Positions 12,601-22,547 of a DNA stretch of 64,000 nt are shown here, in pieces. Source of the DNA: Coffea arabica. Its lineage: Eukaryota > Streptophyta > Magnoliopsida > Gentianales > Rubiaceae. The position numbers and the translations under genes are program-made. The stretch spans positions 14,406,466 to 14,470,465 of the forward strand of contig NC_092322.1 in NCBI RefSeq assembly GCF_036785885.1, in the 5' to 3' direction. Every line of letters begins with the position of its first letter. Within the stretch, counting starts at the first letter, position 1. The notes under the pieces are model-generated. The model saw nothing but the letters and a program-made list of their open reading frames with translations, searched no databases and was not told where the DNA came from.

Positions 12601-13340
12601 TAGCCAGGCCTGTTCTGGATACCCATAGCTGGGACCATGATTGCGGGTATGATGGTGTCAATGTTGAAAACAGTTTGGCTATTCTGAATCGCTTTCCAGC
12701 AGCTGTCACTGTTCAAGTCACAAAAGATAAGAAAGATTTCAGCATTAGTTTGGACTCCTCTATTGCTGCTAAGCATGGGGAGAATGTGTCAAGCATGGCA
12801 GGATTTGATATCCAAAGTATTGGAAAGCAGCTTGCATATGTTGTCCGCGGTGAAACCAAATTCAAAAATTTGAAGAAGAACAGGACCGCTGGTGGGGTAT
12901 CTATAACGTTCTTGGGGGAGAACGTGGTCCCTGGGATCAAGATTGAAGACCAGATTACTTTGGGCAAGCAGTATGCCTTGGTAGGCAGCGCTGGGGTTGT
13001 TAGAGCTCAGCAGGACAATGCTTATGGAGCCAACTTTGAGTTGCAGCGCAGGGAGCAGGATTTTCCTATTGGCCAGGTGCAATCCACATTCAGCATGTCA
13101 GTGATCAAATGGAGGGGGGACTTGGCTCTAGGTTTCAACAGTCTAGCTCAGTTCTCTGTCGGGCGTGGTTCAAAAGTTGCTGTGCGTGCAGGAATAAATA
13201 ATAAGCTGAGTGGACAGGTTACAGTGAGGGCAAGCAGTTCAGAACATCTCTCTCTTGCACTCGCAGCTGTCATCCCGACTGTAATTTCCATCTACAAGAA
13301 ACTGTGTCCTGGTGTTGGCGAGAAGCACTTGATGTATTAG
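9627..13340 (+). CDS. TOC159: Translocase of chloroplast 159 (preprotein import receptor GTPase)
   Basis: Main receptor of the outer-envelope TOC complex; it binds transit peptides of nuclear-encoded photosynthetic precursors and works with TOC34/33 and the TOC75 channel. The 1,237-residue frame is uninterrupted and shows the three-part family layout. First comes an acidic, low-complexity A domain (about 1-570) rich in Asp/Glu/Gly/Ser. Next is an AIG1/Toc34-type GTPase domain with P-loop GKSGVGKS (602-609), DTPG (649-652) and TLTH (719-722). Last is a long M (membrane-anchor) domain with QLPPFRPLRKAQIAKLS and LPDMVLPPSFD, ending in a hydrophobic/basic tail. Similarity to Arabidopsis TOC159, recalled rather than searched, is high through the G and M domains; the family there is 790-1,500 aa. 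The first in-frame ATG (9627) was chosen. The open frame continues 18 codons upstream only through a non-ATG codon. A short first exon upstream with a spliced start cannot be excluded. Confidence 0.96.
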   Translation: MDSKEVAAASSPVSGSSPNNNTGFEIDIDTALKVGSNLNTDIHGSGSNGKVNFSSASDDEGFVSGEEDFDMASEKPFVAGPDEKEKSDGLAGENSDGPFAASSEVSVPIDDNRAASEVLVGDNVENVDKVGELEGGKDVEGGEGEPVKESQAVGVGDSLSDNLDESVVKGLEGKPEAPPVFAGDSVSNLDGSGGDSQGGAIESFGERSGTSAGEKEESKQLELLVNASEREEPEQASLVTNACEVANHDKSDSAAVDTSTVKNGPQPMEEKNVEGIPETGMEQLAESEAKENGTVSSSGDAGELLGGDQIQAGKSVDEGTYVSIQDDGLEKSESGISHWPEHDKPKSIHDAPEIVEAEDEAKIQMGEEAGLEGSISDGDNDGMIFGSSEAAKQFIEELERGSGGNSFSGADTSLDQPQRVDGQIVTDSDDEVDTDEEGENKELFDSAALAALLKAATGADPDGGSITITSQDGSRLFSVERPAGLGSSLRSLRPTPRPNRPNIFTPSTFSNSGDSESNLTDEEKKKLERLQQIQVKFLRLLHRLGLSTDESVAAQVIYRLTLAAGRQIGQLFSTEAAKAMALQLEAEEKDNLDFSLNILVLGKSGVGKSATLNSIFGEEKAQIDAFQPATTTVKEISGFVDGVKLRVFDTPGLKCSAMEQSFNRSILSSVKKLTKKNPPDIVLYVDRLDAQTRDLNDLPLLRTISGSLGSSTWRSAIVTLTHAASAPPDGPSGSPMSYEAFVTQRSHVVQHSIGQAVGDLRMMSPSLMNPVSLVENHPSCRRNREGQKVLPNGQTWRPQLLLLFYSMKILSEAGSLSKPQDPFDHRKLFGFRVRSPPLPYMLSSMLQSRAHPKLSTEQGGEIGDSDIDLDDLSDIDNDDEDEYDQLPPFRPLRKAQIAKLSKEQRKAYFDEYDYRVKLLQKKQWKEELKRMKEMKTKGKDAEIVNGFTEEDADSAAAAPVAVPLPDMVLPPSFDGDNPAYRYRFLEPTSQFLARPVLDTHSWDHDCGYDGVNVENSLAILNRFPAAVTVQVTKDKKDFSISLDSSIAAKHGENVSSMAGFDIQSIGKQLAYVVRGETKFKNLKKNRTAGGVSITFLGENVVPGIKIEDQITLGKQYALVGSAGVVRAQQDNAYGANFELQRREQDFPIGQVQSTFSMSVIKWRGDLALGFNSLAQFSVGRGSKVAVRAGINNKLSGQVTVRASSSEHLSLALAAVIPTVISIYKKLCPGVGEKHLMY

Positions 13341-13988
13341 CTCCCTCTTTCACTTGGTGTTGCCTTGATCAATACCAAACGGCTTCATTTTGGAGCTTCT
13401 GCAGATTTTTTTGTCATCTTGTTGGGTAACATTTATGTCATCTAGTTTAGAACTGCAGCTCATTACTAGAATTTACATGTTTTGGCGTGACGTTGAATAT
13501 GAGATGGAACTAAGAGGGTATAATTTCATTTTTCAACTCCGAAAATTTGGTACCAGAATTCATTATGATTATCATCGAAGGCATGAATTTTGCTATGATT
13601 CTTTGGATTTCGTCCCTCTCTCTGATGCTAAGTACTGATCACAGTAATATCATAAATTTATAATTATTTTGGTATGCTGACTGTCTTAAGATTAAAATGC
13701 CCTATGGGACACTTGTCGAAGCAACAATTTCGTGGGAAGATTGTCCAGAAGTTAGTACCATCTAAGATAAAAATTGGTGAACTCCTATTGAAATGATCTA
13801 CGCAATTATGGACCAACTTGCTAGGAGATGTTGATCCTCAATAGCCAATGCACAAGGATAAAGCAACACATAAATATAGCAGGCCAAGAACAGAAGTTTA
13901 TTCTCATCAGAACAGGGTAATTAACTAATTATGCAACACAAGAAGGAAACAGATGATAAAACATGAAATACAATTCCTGCATTATACA
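13341..13988. other. Tail-to-tail intergenic region
   Basis: Lies between the 3' end of TOC159 (+) and the 3' end of a kinase pseudogene (-). The first part is the likely TOC159 3' untranslated region. An 82-codon open frame at 13,390-13,638 has no recognisable similarity and is not called as a gene. The last 150 bases are probably the former 3' untranslated region of the kinase relic. Confidence 0.5.
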
Positions 13989-15100
13989 TCACTGATAAAA
14001 GAAGCTGGAGAGGGAGGATTTGGAATGTCCATGGGTGCCTTCGAGGATAAGAACTTTCTTCATGGATGGACAAAGGGCTGGCTCATTCTGAATGCACCAG
14101 ACAGCAATTTTGATCATTCTTTCTAGTTTTGTCATGTCAACAACCTCCTCGTTCCCACCAATTTACGCAGTTTACCATCCATGAAACAATTGTAAGCCGA
14201 CATTTCAAGAATTGCTTCATCCTCAGGCAGTCTATAATCTGCTTTTTTCCGACAGCATATGATCTCTAGCAGCACTATTCCATAGCTATAAACATCTGCT
14301 TTAACTGTCACTGGCAAATGCCAATGCCATTCTGGTGCAACGGAACCCCTTGTTCCTCTTACCCCTGTATAAGTTCATGTTCGGTCATGATCTAATGGCT
14401 TTTCCAATCCAAAGTCAGATATCATCGCGCACCTGCAGTCATCTATGGGTACATTTTGAGGTTTGATGTCACAGTGGATGATTTGTGTCTCAAACTCTTC
14501 ATGTATATAAAGAATTCCTCTTGCAATGTCACAAGCAATTTTGATTCTTTCGTTCCAACTAGCCTGATTTTCTGGTTTGAAGAGAACATCTGCCAACATC
14601 CATTACTCGTACGTTTATATACCAGAAGCCTCCTTGTTCCATCAAGGCAGTAGCCAAGCAACTGGATGAGATTGCGGTGGTGTGTTCTTCAATATTTATC
14701 TGATCTCATTTTGAAACTCTTTTTTCCCCTTCTGCTAATACTTTCTCTGATTTCTTCACAGCCAATACCTTCTCCGAATTTGGCAAAATCCCTTTGTATA
14801 CAGCACCAAATGCTCCTCTGCCCAACTCATCTCTGAATTCATTTGTTGCTTGCTCTAGATCAGTGAAGGTGAAGGCCCTAGGAGGCATCCTCAACAATTT
14901 GACATTCCCATTTTGCAATATCCTTTATAGGCCCATTCCTGAATTTTGTGAACATAAACCCCCAAAACTACAGAGATCACGAGTCCAAATACAGCAGGTG
15001 AAATCTCAATTAATGACTAGGATACCCACATGAACTTTCTTTTTATCGTTCTTCGAAGGATTACTGGGAGGATTACTAGGAATTACACCTTCATCGATGG
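13989..15100 (-). pseudogene. Lectin receptor kinase relic 1 (transmembrane to C-terminus)
   Basis: Recognisable as the C-terminal half of the K1/K2 family, broken by frameshifts and stops. Pieces in order on the minus strand: remnants of the membrane-flanking segment (about 15,090-14,930); PRAFTFTDLEQATNEFRDEL with the glycine loop GRGAFGAVYKG and AVKKSEKVLAEGEK (14,918-14,706); [29 protein letters not shown] and SDFGLEK (14,599-14,375); and VKADVYSYGIVLLEIICCRK (14,317-14,132), then a C-terminal remnant ending near 13,989. The APEW stretch is degraded, and the lectin ectodomain is missing. Immediately upstream begins the inverted block shared with 45.9-48.0 kb, so the relic was probably cut off by that rearrangement. 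Not expected to make a kinase. Confidence 0.88.
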
Positions 15101-15807
15101 ATACAACTCCGGGTCAATCTCCTAAAGTCTTTTTTTTTTAATCGTACATTCTGAAATTGGAAAAAATCATCTAGACATATATGAAATTGTCAATTTGGTA
15201 TTGAAGACACTATATAATACATTGTAATATATCCTTACGATAATATTACACGTAATTTTGCATAGGAATGTAATCGAATCTATAAAAGCTAACAAATGAA
15301 AATTAAATAATACTGAAAATAAAAATTCAAATTGAATAACAAATAATATTTGATTAGGGTTGATTAGATATGCGAACATAGCATTTTAAAGCTAAAACTC
15401 GATTCAATTTACTACTCGAACAAGATCAAATCGAGCCAAGTCATCAAGCTTGAGTCGAAATTTTCACAAGTTAAGCATCGAGCTACTCTCTTGCACCCGT
15501 AATTCTTTTGCTCAAACTAAAATGAAATTATACGAAAAAAAGGGCAAGAAACATTCATCAGCATAATATAGTCAAAATAACATATTGACCCAAGTCAAAC
15601 CTTATTATAGGATATCAATAAACTTTAATTAATAAAAGGGTCTACCTAACAGGTTAATTGATACAAAAGAGGGAAAAAGAAAAAAAAATTAAGGAAAGAG
15701 AAAGAGCCAATTTCACTTAACGAAATATGCAGAATTGCCAAATATTTCTTTTTCTTTGGAATATTTTGAGTTTGAGTGCATAACCTCAGCCCGAGGTCCA
15801 ATCTGAT

Positions 15808-15993
15808 ATGGGCCTTCTTAAAATTGTGTTGTTGGATGAGTTAAAGGCGTTGGCCGCGAGCACCATTCATAAGCGCGCTTTCTTCTTTGACGGCAATGAG
15901 AAAAAAAGGAAAGTTTCCAAAACCTGTGTTCCTGATCCTAAGCGAATTGATTTCGACTTTTCCGTTAAAATTCAAATCAAATCCATGTCCTAA
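15808..15993 (+). CDS. Short conserved upstream ORF, uncertain
   Basis: A 61-codon frame, MGLLKIVLLDELKALAAST..., followed by a Lys/Arg-rich tail (NEKKRKVSKTC), about 60 bases before the RING gene. Its first 16 codons are kept in the inverted copy (MGLLNIVLLDELKALA, 47,322 downward on -), where a deletion joins them to the RING sequence. It could be a 5' exon or a leader ORF of the RING gene, or chance. No known domain is recognised. Confidence 0.3.
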   Translation: MGLLKIVLLDELKALAASTIHKRAFFFDGNEKKRKVSKTCVPDPKRIDFDFSVKIQIKSMS

Positions 15994-16051
15994 CCAGATC
16001 TGGATTCTGCAATTCCTATATAAGAATTAGAGTTCATAACGTTAGTTTCAC

Positions 16052-16927
16052 ATGATTCATACTGGAGTATCATTCTTGGAAAAACCCCCTCCGAGAAAAA
16101 TGCAGCAACAGCAGTTCTATTCACCTGCTCTTCATCAGCATTATCATCACTACCAAACTTATCCGCCAAGGATTCAAGAAAACATGGGAATTTACGACGG
16201 ACACTATGTTTTCTTCCCCCCTCCTGATCAGACTCCTTTTTACCCTGTTCCGTCAGCTTATGGCTTCCCAGTTTATCCTCAATCCATTCAACCAGGTTAC
16301 TATTCTCGAGATTTTTTTCTTCCTAGCCCTCTGCAATATTACTACGGTCATCCTCCTGCTGAAGCGATGTACTATGATCAGAATAACAATTACTATCTTA
16401 ATCAAGAGCAGAACCTCCAATGGCCCCGGAGCCATCTTCAAGAATCTGATCAGGGACAGGACCTCCTCTCCCGTTTTAGCTTTGCACCAGAAGATGAGAC
16501 TGTCATACTTGATTTGGATGCGGAGGAGAGCTCGAGCTTTGCATCAGAAGATGATACTCCCGTACGTGCATTGGATGTGGAGTTAGTCAATGACGATGGA
16601 AATCTTGCCAGCGTCAGGACTTTGATTCCTGCTGATGACCCAATTGTTGAGTTCCTCCTACAATTGGTCCCAGAAGATAGGATTAGTAAAAATAGTGGTT
16701 TGCCAGAAGCAACCATCTCAGAGCATCTGAAAATCAGAAATTATCAAACACTTGCTGATCAAGAACCTGAAATTTGCGTAGTTTGCCAGTGTGAGTACGA
16801 GAATGGGGAGACAATTGGGACTCTAGAATGCAGGCATGAGTACCATGCCGACTGCATCAAAAGGTGGTTAATGAAGAAGAATGTTTGCCCTCTTTGCACA
16901 CGTGAAGGAATTCAACAGAAAAGCTAG
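16052..16927 (+). CDS. RING-H2 finger protein, probable E3 ubiquitin ligase
   Basis: A 291-residue intact frame. The N-terminal half is low-complexity and rich in Gln, His, Tyr and Pro (residues 17-125), and the middle is acidic (130-215). The C-terminal 50 residues form a complete RING-H2: C242-x2-C245-x14-C260-x-H262-x2-H265-x2-C268-x10-C279-x2-C282, with the WLMKKNVCPLC segment typical of E2-binding RING fingers. Such proteins transfer ubiquitin from an E2 to a substrate; the substrate here cannot be inferred. No signal peptide or membrane segment is seen. The start could instead be Met17 (MQQQQFY, at 16,100). A second, rearranged copy lies at 46,544-47,322 on the minus strand. The intact frame and zinc ligands argue that this is the functional copy. 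Confidence 0.82.
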   Translation: MIHTGVSFLEKPPPRKMQQQQFYSPALHQHYHHYQTYPPRIQENMGIYDGHYVFFPPPDQTPFYPVPSAYGFPVYPQSIQPGYYSRDFFLPSPLQYYYGHPPAEAMYYDQNNNYYLNQEQNLQWPRSHLQESDQGQDLLSRFSFAPEDETVILDLDAEESSSFASEDDTPVRALDVELVNDDGNLASVRTLIPADDPIVEFLLQLVPEDRISKNSGLPEATISEHLKIRNYQTLADQEPEICVVCQCEYENGETIGTLECRHEYHADCIKRWLMKKNVCPLCTREGIQQKS

Positions 16928-17342
16928 TTGAGAATTTAAGAGCAGTTCTGTTTCTCAGAATCTGGAAGGCTCTACTCCGCTTTCTGGATTCTTTATGTAT
17001 TATTCTTTATTTTGTTTGGATTTGTGACATAAGTTAGGAAAGCTATGAACTTTGTTTGTTTAACTACTGTTATTGATCTATATTTGGGTTGCACAGAAAT
17101 TCTTGAAGTTTGTTCCTGAATTTGCAAACTAAGCCTACTATGTGATACGTTTGAACTTTTAAAACAGAGTTTAAGGTTCTGCAATTGGAAATTTTTAAGG
17201 AATTTTTTTTGGATTTGTCATCTGATGAAGTTGCTTCTCAAATATCATCTTAAAATAGAGTTTAAGGTTCTATAATTGCAAATTTAAGGACCTTCTTGGA
17301 TGAGTCATCATGACTTGAGAAATTCTGGAGTGCTGATGTGCT

Positions 17343-18468
17343 ATGAACCTTAAGGAGCAATTGACTGGAATATTGCTCTTGGCAAGGTCAAGTAATCCTC
17401 TAAAATGCAGAAAGGAAGAAATTCGTGTCTATGTCCCTGTAATTCGGATTTCCCTTGCTGTTCTAGGAGTTCTGATATCTGTAATTGCTGGAGTTTATGT
17501 TCGTAGAAATCAGGTATGCGCTTATAAGCAGATATTGCGATTTAGAAATGTTGAATTTCTTGAGAATGTGCCTCCAAGGGCCTTTACTTTTGCTGAGTTG
17601 GAGCAAGCAACAAATGAATTCAGAGAAGTGTTGGGCAGAGGAGCATTTGGGGCTGTGTGCAAAGGGATTTTGCCAGATTCTGAGATGGTTGGGGCTGTGA
17701 AGAAACTTGAGAAAGTATTAGCAGAAAGGGAGAAGGAGTTTCAGAATGAAATCAAGTTGATTGGGAAAACACATCACCGCAATCTCGTCCTTCTACTCAG
17801 CTACTGCCTTGATGGAGCTAAGTGTGGCTTCTAGTTTATGAGTATATGAGCAATGGTTCATTGGCAGATGTCCTTCTCAAACCACAGAACCATCCGATTT
17901 GCGACGAAAGAACTAAAATTGCCCGCGACATTGCAAGAGGTATTCTTTACTTACATGAAGAATGTGGGACACAAAATCATCCATTGTGACATCAAACCTC
18001 GGAATATACTCATGGATGAAAACAGATGTGCCAAGATTTCCGATTTTGGGCTTGCAAAGCTATTAACGTATGATCAAACCGGAACTTACACAAACTTTAG
18101 AGGAACTAAAGGCTATGTTGCGCAGGAAAATGCCTGTGACAGTCAAAGCAGACGTTTACAGCTGTGGAATTGGGCTGTTGGAGATCATATGCTGCTGAAA
18201 AAGTCTAGACCGGAGCTTTTCTGAGGATCAAGCTGTTCTTGAAGATTGGGCTTACCACTGTTTCAAAGCCGGAGAACTGCATAAATTGGTTGGTGATCAG
18301 GAGGTTGTTGACACGAGAAAACTGGAAAGAATGTTGCAAATAGCTCTTTGGTGCATCCAGGATGAACCAGCACTTCGTCCATCCATGAAGAAAGTTCTTC
18401 TGATGCCCGAAGGAACTGTTGATATTCCAGATCCTCCCAGTCCTACATCATTTTTAAGTTCCACATAA
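17343..18468 (+). pseudogene. Lectin receptor kinase relic 2 (transmembrane + kinase)
   Basis: Carries the last part of the family: a juxtamembrane/transmembrane segment (ISLAVLGVLISVIAGVYV), RAFTFAELEQATNEFREVL, the glycine loop GRGAFGAVCKG and the lysine in VKKLEKVLAE. The frame ends at 17,834 by a shift just after LDGAKCGF. It resumes out of phase at 17,853-18,224 with [29 protein letters not shown] and a damaged activation segment (GYVAQENA in place of GYVAPEW). It resumes again at about 18,225-18,468 with the C-terminal KLERMLQIALWCIQDEPALR and EGTVDIPDPPSPTSFLSST. It lies opposite in orientation to every other kinase piece here because it belongs to the left arm of the inverted duplication. 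The whole lectin/PAN ectodomain is absent. Confidence 0.9.
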
Positions 18469-18469
18469 T

Positions 18470-20640
18470 TCTAGTTTCTACATTAGATTAGAAATAAAAG
18501 TGCTACATGATGATACTGCCGGTGCAAATTTGCAAGAACGAAAGGGCACAATATATAGAGTGCTTTTAGAATGCACGTTCTCCTATACTTCTATATTTCT
18601 ACTTTACACTTGAAATAAAAAGACGAGAGACATAAATTTCTTTATCTTTAGTTAACACATCTCTTGTTATCCTATATATAAACAACACACATTCTCCTAT
18701 AAGTTGCACTTCTATATTCCTACTTTGTACTTGAATAATTGTCATAAACATTCGCAGACTCTTATTACTAACACTACATAGACTCGTTATTAGGTAAAAA
18801 TTTCAGTTCTTAGACAATTAATTGTATTGGTATTAGATGTATTGGTATTGGAGCCCAAATTTGGTCCTCACTGCTCAACTAATTTGGTGCATGCAGCCTC
18901 TGGAAAATAATAATAATAATATTGTTTGGCAGGATAATTAACCTAGTGATTCAACTTATATAGAAAGAGATACTTATCGGCAAAATTCGGAAGAATGTAC
19001 TATGAGACCAATGAGTGAGTGTTTAATTAGGCAAAAGACGTCCAATAACAAACACAAAATCTTACAACTGTTTTCCAACTTTTAACCTATTTTTTTTTTT
19101 TTAAAAAAAAACTTATCAATTAATGAAAAACTCTTACAATGGAATTAATTGTACATATTAATATCATTTGAGTCCAGTACATGCTTGCTCATAAACTAGA
19201 ACGATTTGCACTTAATCTAATTAGTGATGAAAGAAGAGAACTGAGAATTGTTTTTTTTTTTTTCCCTCTAAATAATAGACAGCATAGAAACATCCTTTCA
19301 ACCTAATATATGCAACTAAACGAACTCTTTTTATGCTTTATGTTTGATCCACAAACAATAGATATAGTTAAATATTATTTTTGGATAAAAATTCATAAAT
19401 CTTGGATTCAAATTCCCCTATCCCTTGCTGCAATGATGGGCATCGGGAGGGTAGGCAGGGGGCAGCCAGCCCCCCTACCCGCAAAATTTTCCAAAAATCC
19501 TATATGGTATATTATATTTAAATTTGACCTCTATCATTTTGTCCCCTCAACAAGTTTTAGCTCATTCTAGTATATAGACACACACACACGCATATACATA
19601 TACATACATACATTTATACATGCATGCATACATACAAACATACATACTCTAAATTTCATTATTATAACTTTAATGTATTTAGTATGTCCTTATATTAGTT
19701 AAGGTAAGGAAACAAATAATTGACAAACAAAAAAGAAATTTAATCATATTTAGAATTATATTTATATGCGATCGACTTGATATGTTAGTCAAAAGCCAAC
19801 ACCTAACCAACAAGCAAGCATCCATCTTTTCCCACATTCGTTCAACTCATTTCAAATATCCACTCTTCCCAAAACTCCATTTTTTCAAGGCAAGTCTAAT
19901 TTTTTTCCTTTACAATTCCTTTATAATTTGATTCATAAACATTCATGATTTGGACACATATACTTATTTTAAAATTGTGATTTAGATTATTTTATATGAT
20001 TATTAATTTGTCAATTGTTCTTAATCTAAAATCTGTATCTTAAAATTCTTGAGTTATCTTTTATTGGGTTAATGTTTATTTAGTGAATTTAGTTAATGAC
20101 TATATGATTTTGGTCCATGAGCTAATTTTCATCTTCTGCTTTATATTTTGTCTCTTCTTAATAAAAAAAATTTAGTGTTTAGTTATCACCTATTAAACTT
20201 TGGTTTTAAGACTTTAATTTTAGATTAGAGCACATCATTTGTTTTGATAATTTTTGTTAATCGTTGTTTGATCATTCCCTTCCCCTAAACCCTTGTATAC
20301 TATCTCTCATCTCCTAAGAACCCTCTCTCACCACCCATTTATAAAACTACATGTCGCCTCTTGTGTGCCCTTATGTGTCTCTTTATAGTATGTCAACCTA
20401 CCTATTTATAAAGAATATTATTTGGTCAAAATTCAAATAACAATGGGAAACAATTCTAATTCCTAAACTTATACAAAATAGAAAATAATTTTTAATCCTA
20501 AACAAAATAGGAAATTTCTTGATTACTACTTCAAATAACTAAAACCAATTAGGAAACTAGTTACTTCCAAACAAAACAAGAATCCTGCCTAAAAAAAAAT
20601 TAAGCCAATTTCCTAACACAAACCTTATGCCCAGTTTTAA
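18470..20640. other. AT-rich intergenic DNA
   Basis: No gene recognised. Features seen: a microsatellite-like CA/TA/CATA stretch at about 19,575-19,650; a G-rich then C-rich patch at about 19,440-19,490 (GGGAGGGTAGGCAGGGGGC, then CCAGCCCCCCTACCC), which is a small inverted repeat and possible MITE end; and poly-T/poly-A runs near 19,090 and 19,250. Confidence 0.5.
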
Positions 20641-20987
20641 CGAGTACGAACAGAGTCTAAATATACCATCCGCATCAAGTTTTGGGGGATATATATTTCC
20701 ATCCTGCGGATTCCTCCGTCAGTTAGATTAACGATATAGTTGAATGCATCAAGTAAGGATGATCAGAGCTCCTACAGAATCATCAGTTTCAGAAGCACTA
20801 GAAAACAGCTCCTGACCATTTGACAACTTCTGGCTAGGTAACAAAGTTTTCGTTGGATGCTCAAAGCTCTGCCAAACAATCTCCTTATCCGAATTGTATA
20901 TGACAAAAATTTCCTGAATCCAACATGGAAGCCGAGGAAGTACTGCTAGAAGCATTAACAATAATAATGTCATTGCTTCATGGTTGC
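20640..20987 (-). pseudogene. Lectin receptor kinase relic 3, lectin-domain part (left of element A)
   Basis: On the minus strand it encodes degraded stretches matching the K1 ectodomain: NSDKEIVWQSFEHPTKTLLP, then SNGQELFSSASETDDS, and upstream WIQEIF in place of LDSGNF. Toward 20,640 it keeps a remnant of the IDVDGIFRLY region with an internal deletion. The relic is cut at 20,987 by insertion of element A, and its next bases resume at 28,249 (TGGTTGCTGCAAAATTACC, matching the ectodomain of K2). It is truncated 3' (no transmembrane or kinase part) and non-functional. Confidence 0.85.
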
Positions 20988-22408
20988 TGATAAAGCAATT
21001 ATTGAACACGTTTTACACTACTATTCTGTCATAATTTTGGCATCTCATGGTGCTAAGAATTGATATTTTGCTCATATTTGATATTTGTGTAAAGTGTAGG
21101 TGGTTGGTGTGAAAAGTGCTCTCGCGAGGTAAATTTTCAGAAGACTCTCTATCTCATGGCGTGCCCACGCCATAAACTCTAGAAGGATACCCAAAAGCCG
21201 GACCCTCAAACTTGGTAACAGCAGGAGAACCAATTAAGGACCCAGGACCACGTAGACCAGATGCGTGGGATTAAAACCCACAGACAAGTCCTGCTCCTAA
21301 TTGCTTTGGCTGGCGGCCGCTACAAAAGGCAAAAGAAAGCCAGATTCACGTATTAGGAATGAGATAGCTTTATTTTTCTTTTTCCCTAGCCGTCAGACGT
21401 TGTAGACTCTTCTCTTGCTTTTTGGCTTTCACGTTTTTGACTCTTTTGCTTTGGCTTTGGCTCTGTACAATTTTCGTTGGCTTTTGCGTTGTACTTCGGC
21501 TTCAGTACGAACATTAACGCAGAGACAAGGAAGACGTTTTCTTTTCTTTCTTTCGTCATTACTCCATCGTTCCAATTTCGCTGATGACTGTGCGGATGAA
21601 ATCAACCAACCCACGCAAAATTGATACGATGAGGAGCGGCTAGGTTTCTCCTCTACCCAAAGGTTAACGCGAAGGCGCGATCCATAACATCTGTGAGATC
21701 TAATCAAACTTTCATTACTTTTTCCAATTTGTTGCTATTCGTGCGTTTCCTGAATTAATTGTTCGTGGGTATTTTATTAATTGAATATCAACGGCCGGGT
21801 ATTTAATTTAATTTAATAGCCTACTGTCTCATTAACTAAATTGAATCCGTAATTGTTCGTTTAGTTGATAATTAGTGACAACCACCATAATTGACTTTAT
21901 GTTGGGGAAGCGCAGGATCTAATTTAAATAAATCCTCTTAGCGTGTTTATTGATTAGGGTTGGATTTTTCTAGTTTTAATGCAAATGGATAATTAAATTC
22001 CTATGGTCGTATTTAGGGTTGTTTTCTGGTTAGAGAAGCAGTCAACGGTCGTACCTTGGCTGTCGAAAAGATAAGGAAAAATTGGCTGTCAGAGGTTGTT
22101 GATAATTATAACCAACCTAGTGATAAATGGATGAAATATCTTTGCATCGATGAGCATTTAATTGAACCGTGCCTGAGAAGTTGATCTTTTGGGTAGAACT
22201 TTTATTAATTGCTATTTTTAGTAAATTGTGCTTTGTGAGTTAGTTTTGAATTTTGTTTGTTTTATTTTTATTTTTATTTTCCTCCCACTAGAAGAAACGA
22301 ATTATTCCCAATCCTTGTGAATTCGACCCTACTCACCGCTATATACAAAATTTGTAATTTTCTTGAGTAGGTAATTATTGTTGCACAGGCTCGACACCTG
22401 TCAATTTT
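20988..22408 (+). mobile_element. 5' LTR of element A (Athila-like Gypsy derivative)
   Basis: About 1.42 kb, starting TGATAAAGCAATTATTGAAC and near-identical to 26,821-28,248. The LTR proper ends with the family ending CACCTGTCA (22,403); the five bases ATTTT then precede the primer-binding site. It includes the motif GGCGTGCCCACGCC (near 21,162) and a GCGCAGGATCTAATTTAAAT block shared with the other LTRs in the window. The close match of the two LTRs (a few dozen differences at most by eye) suggests fairly recent insertion. Confidence 0.93.
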
Positions 22409-22426
22409 TGGCGCCGTTGCCGGGGA
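22409..22426 (+). other. Primer-binding site (tRNA-Asp) of element A
   Basis: TGGCGCCGTTGCCGGGGA is the exact complement of the 3' end of plant tRNA-Asp including its CCA. This primer is characteristic of Athila/Tat-lineage Gypsy elements. Confidence 0.9.
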
Positions 22427-22491
22427 CTGGTGCCTGATTAATTTGTTTCTTTTTGAGTTCATCTTGTTTTCATTTTTTTTATTTTTCTCTT

Positions 22492-22502
<11 letters not shown>

Positions 22503-22544
<42 letters not shown>
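22503..22544. repeat. (AT)n microsatellite
   Basis: A run of about 20 AT dinucleotides preceded by (TTA)n, directly before the gag ATG of element A. Confidence 0.9.
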
Positions 22545-22546
<2 letters not shown>

Positions 22547-22547
22547 T

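Larger units (their letters stand above)
15108..17490 (+). repeat. Left arm of an inverted duplication (RING + kinase fragment)
   Basis: This stretch is present in reverse complement at about 45,940-48,030. Shared parts in order: the TATGAAATTGTCAATTTGGT region near 15,180; a Ser/Asp-rich relic repeat; the short frame starting MGLLKIVLLDELKALA; the RING gene; the RING 3' flank; and the start of a kinase fragment beginning MNLKEQLT. The right arm lacks most of the first half of the RING coding sequence. Confidence 0.85.

Noticed and set aside
13390..13638. 82-codon frame after TOC159
   Set aside because: Position and composition fit the 3' untranslated region; no similarity recognised.
21415..21707. 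Paired open frames in the LTRs of element A (also 27,248-27,540)
   Set aside because: Present in both LTRs on both strands with no domain; they follow from the LTR sequence and overlap the likely transcript start area.
22409..22426. A tRNA-Asp gene at this site
   Set aside because: Only the 18 bases complementary to the tRNA 3' end are present, in primer-site position after an LTR; there is no cloverleaf.
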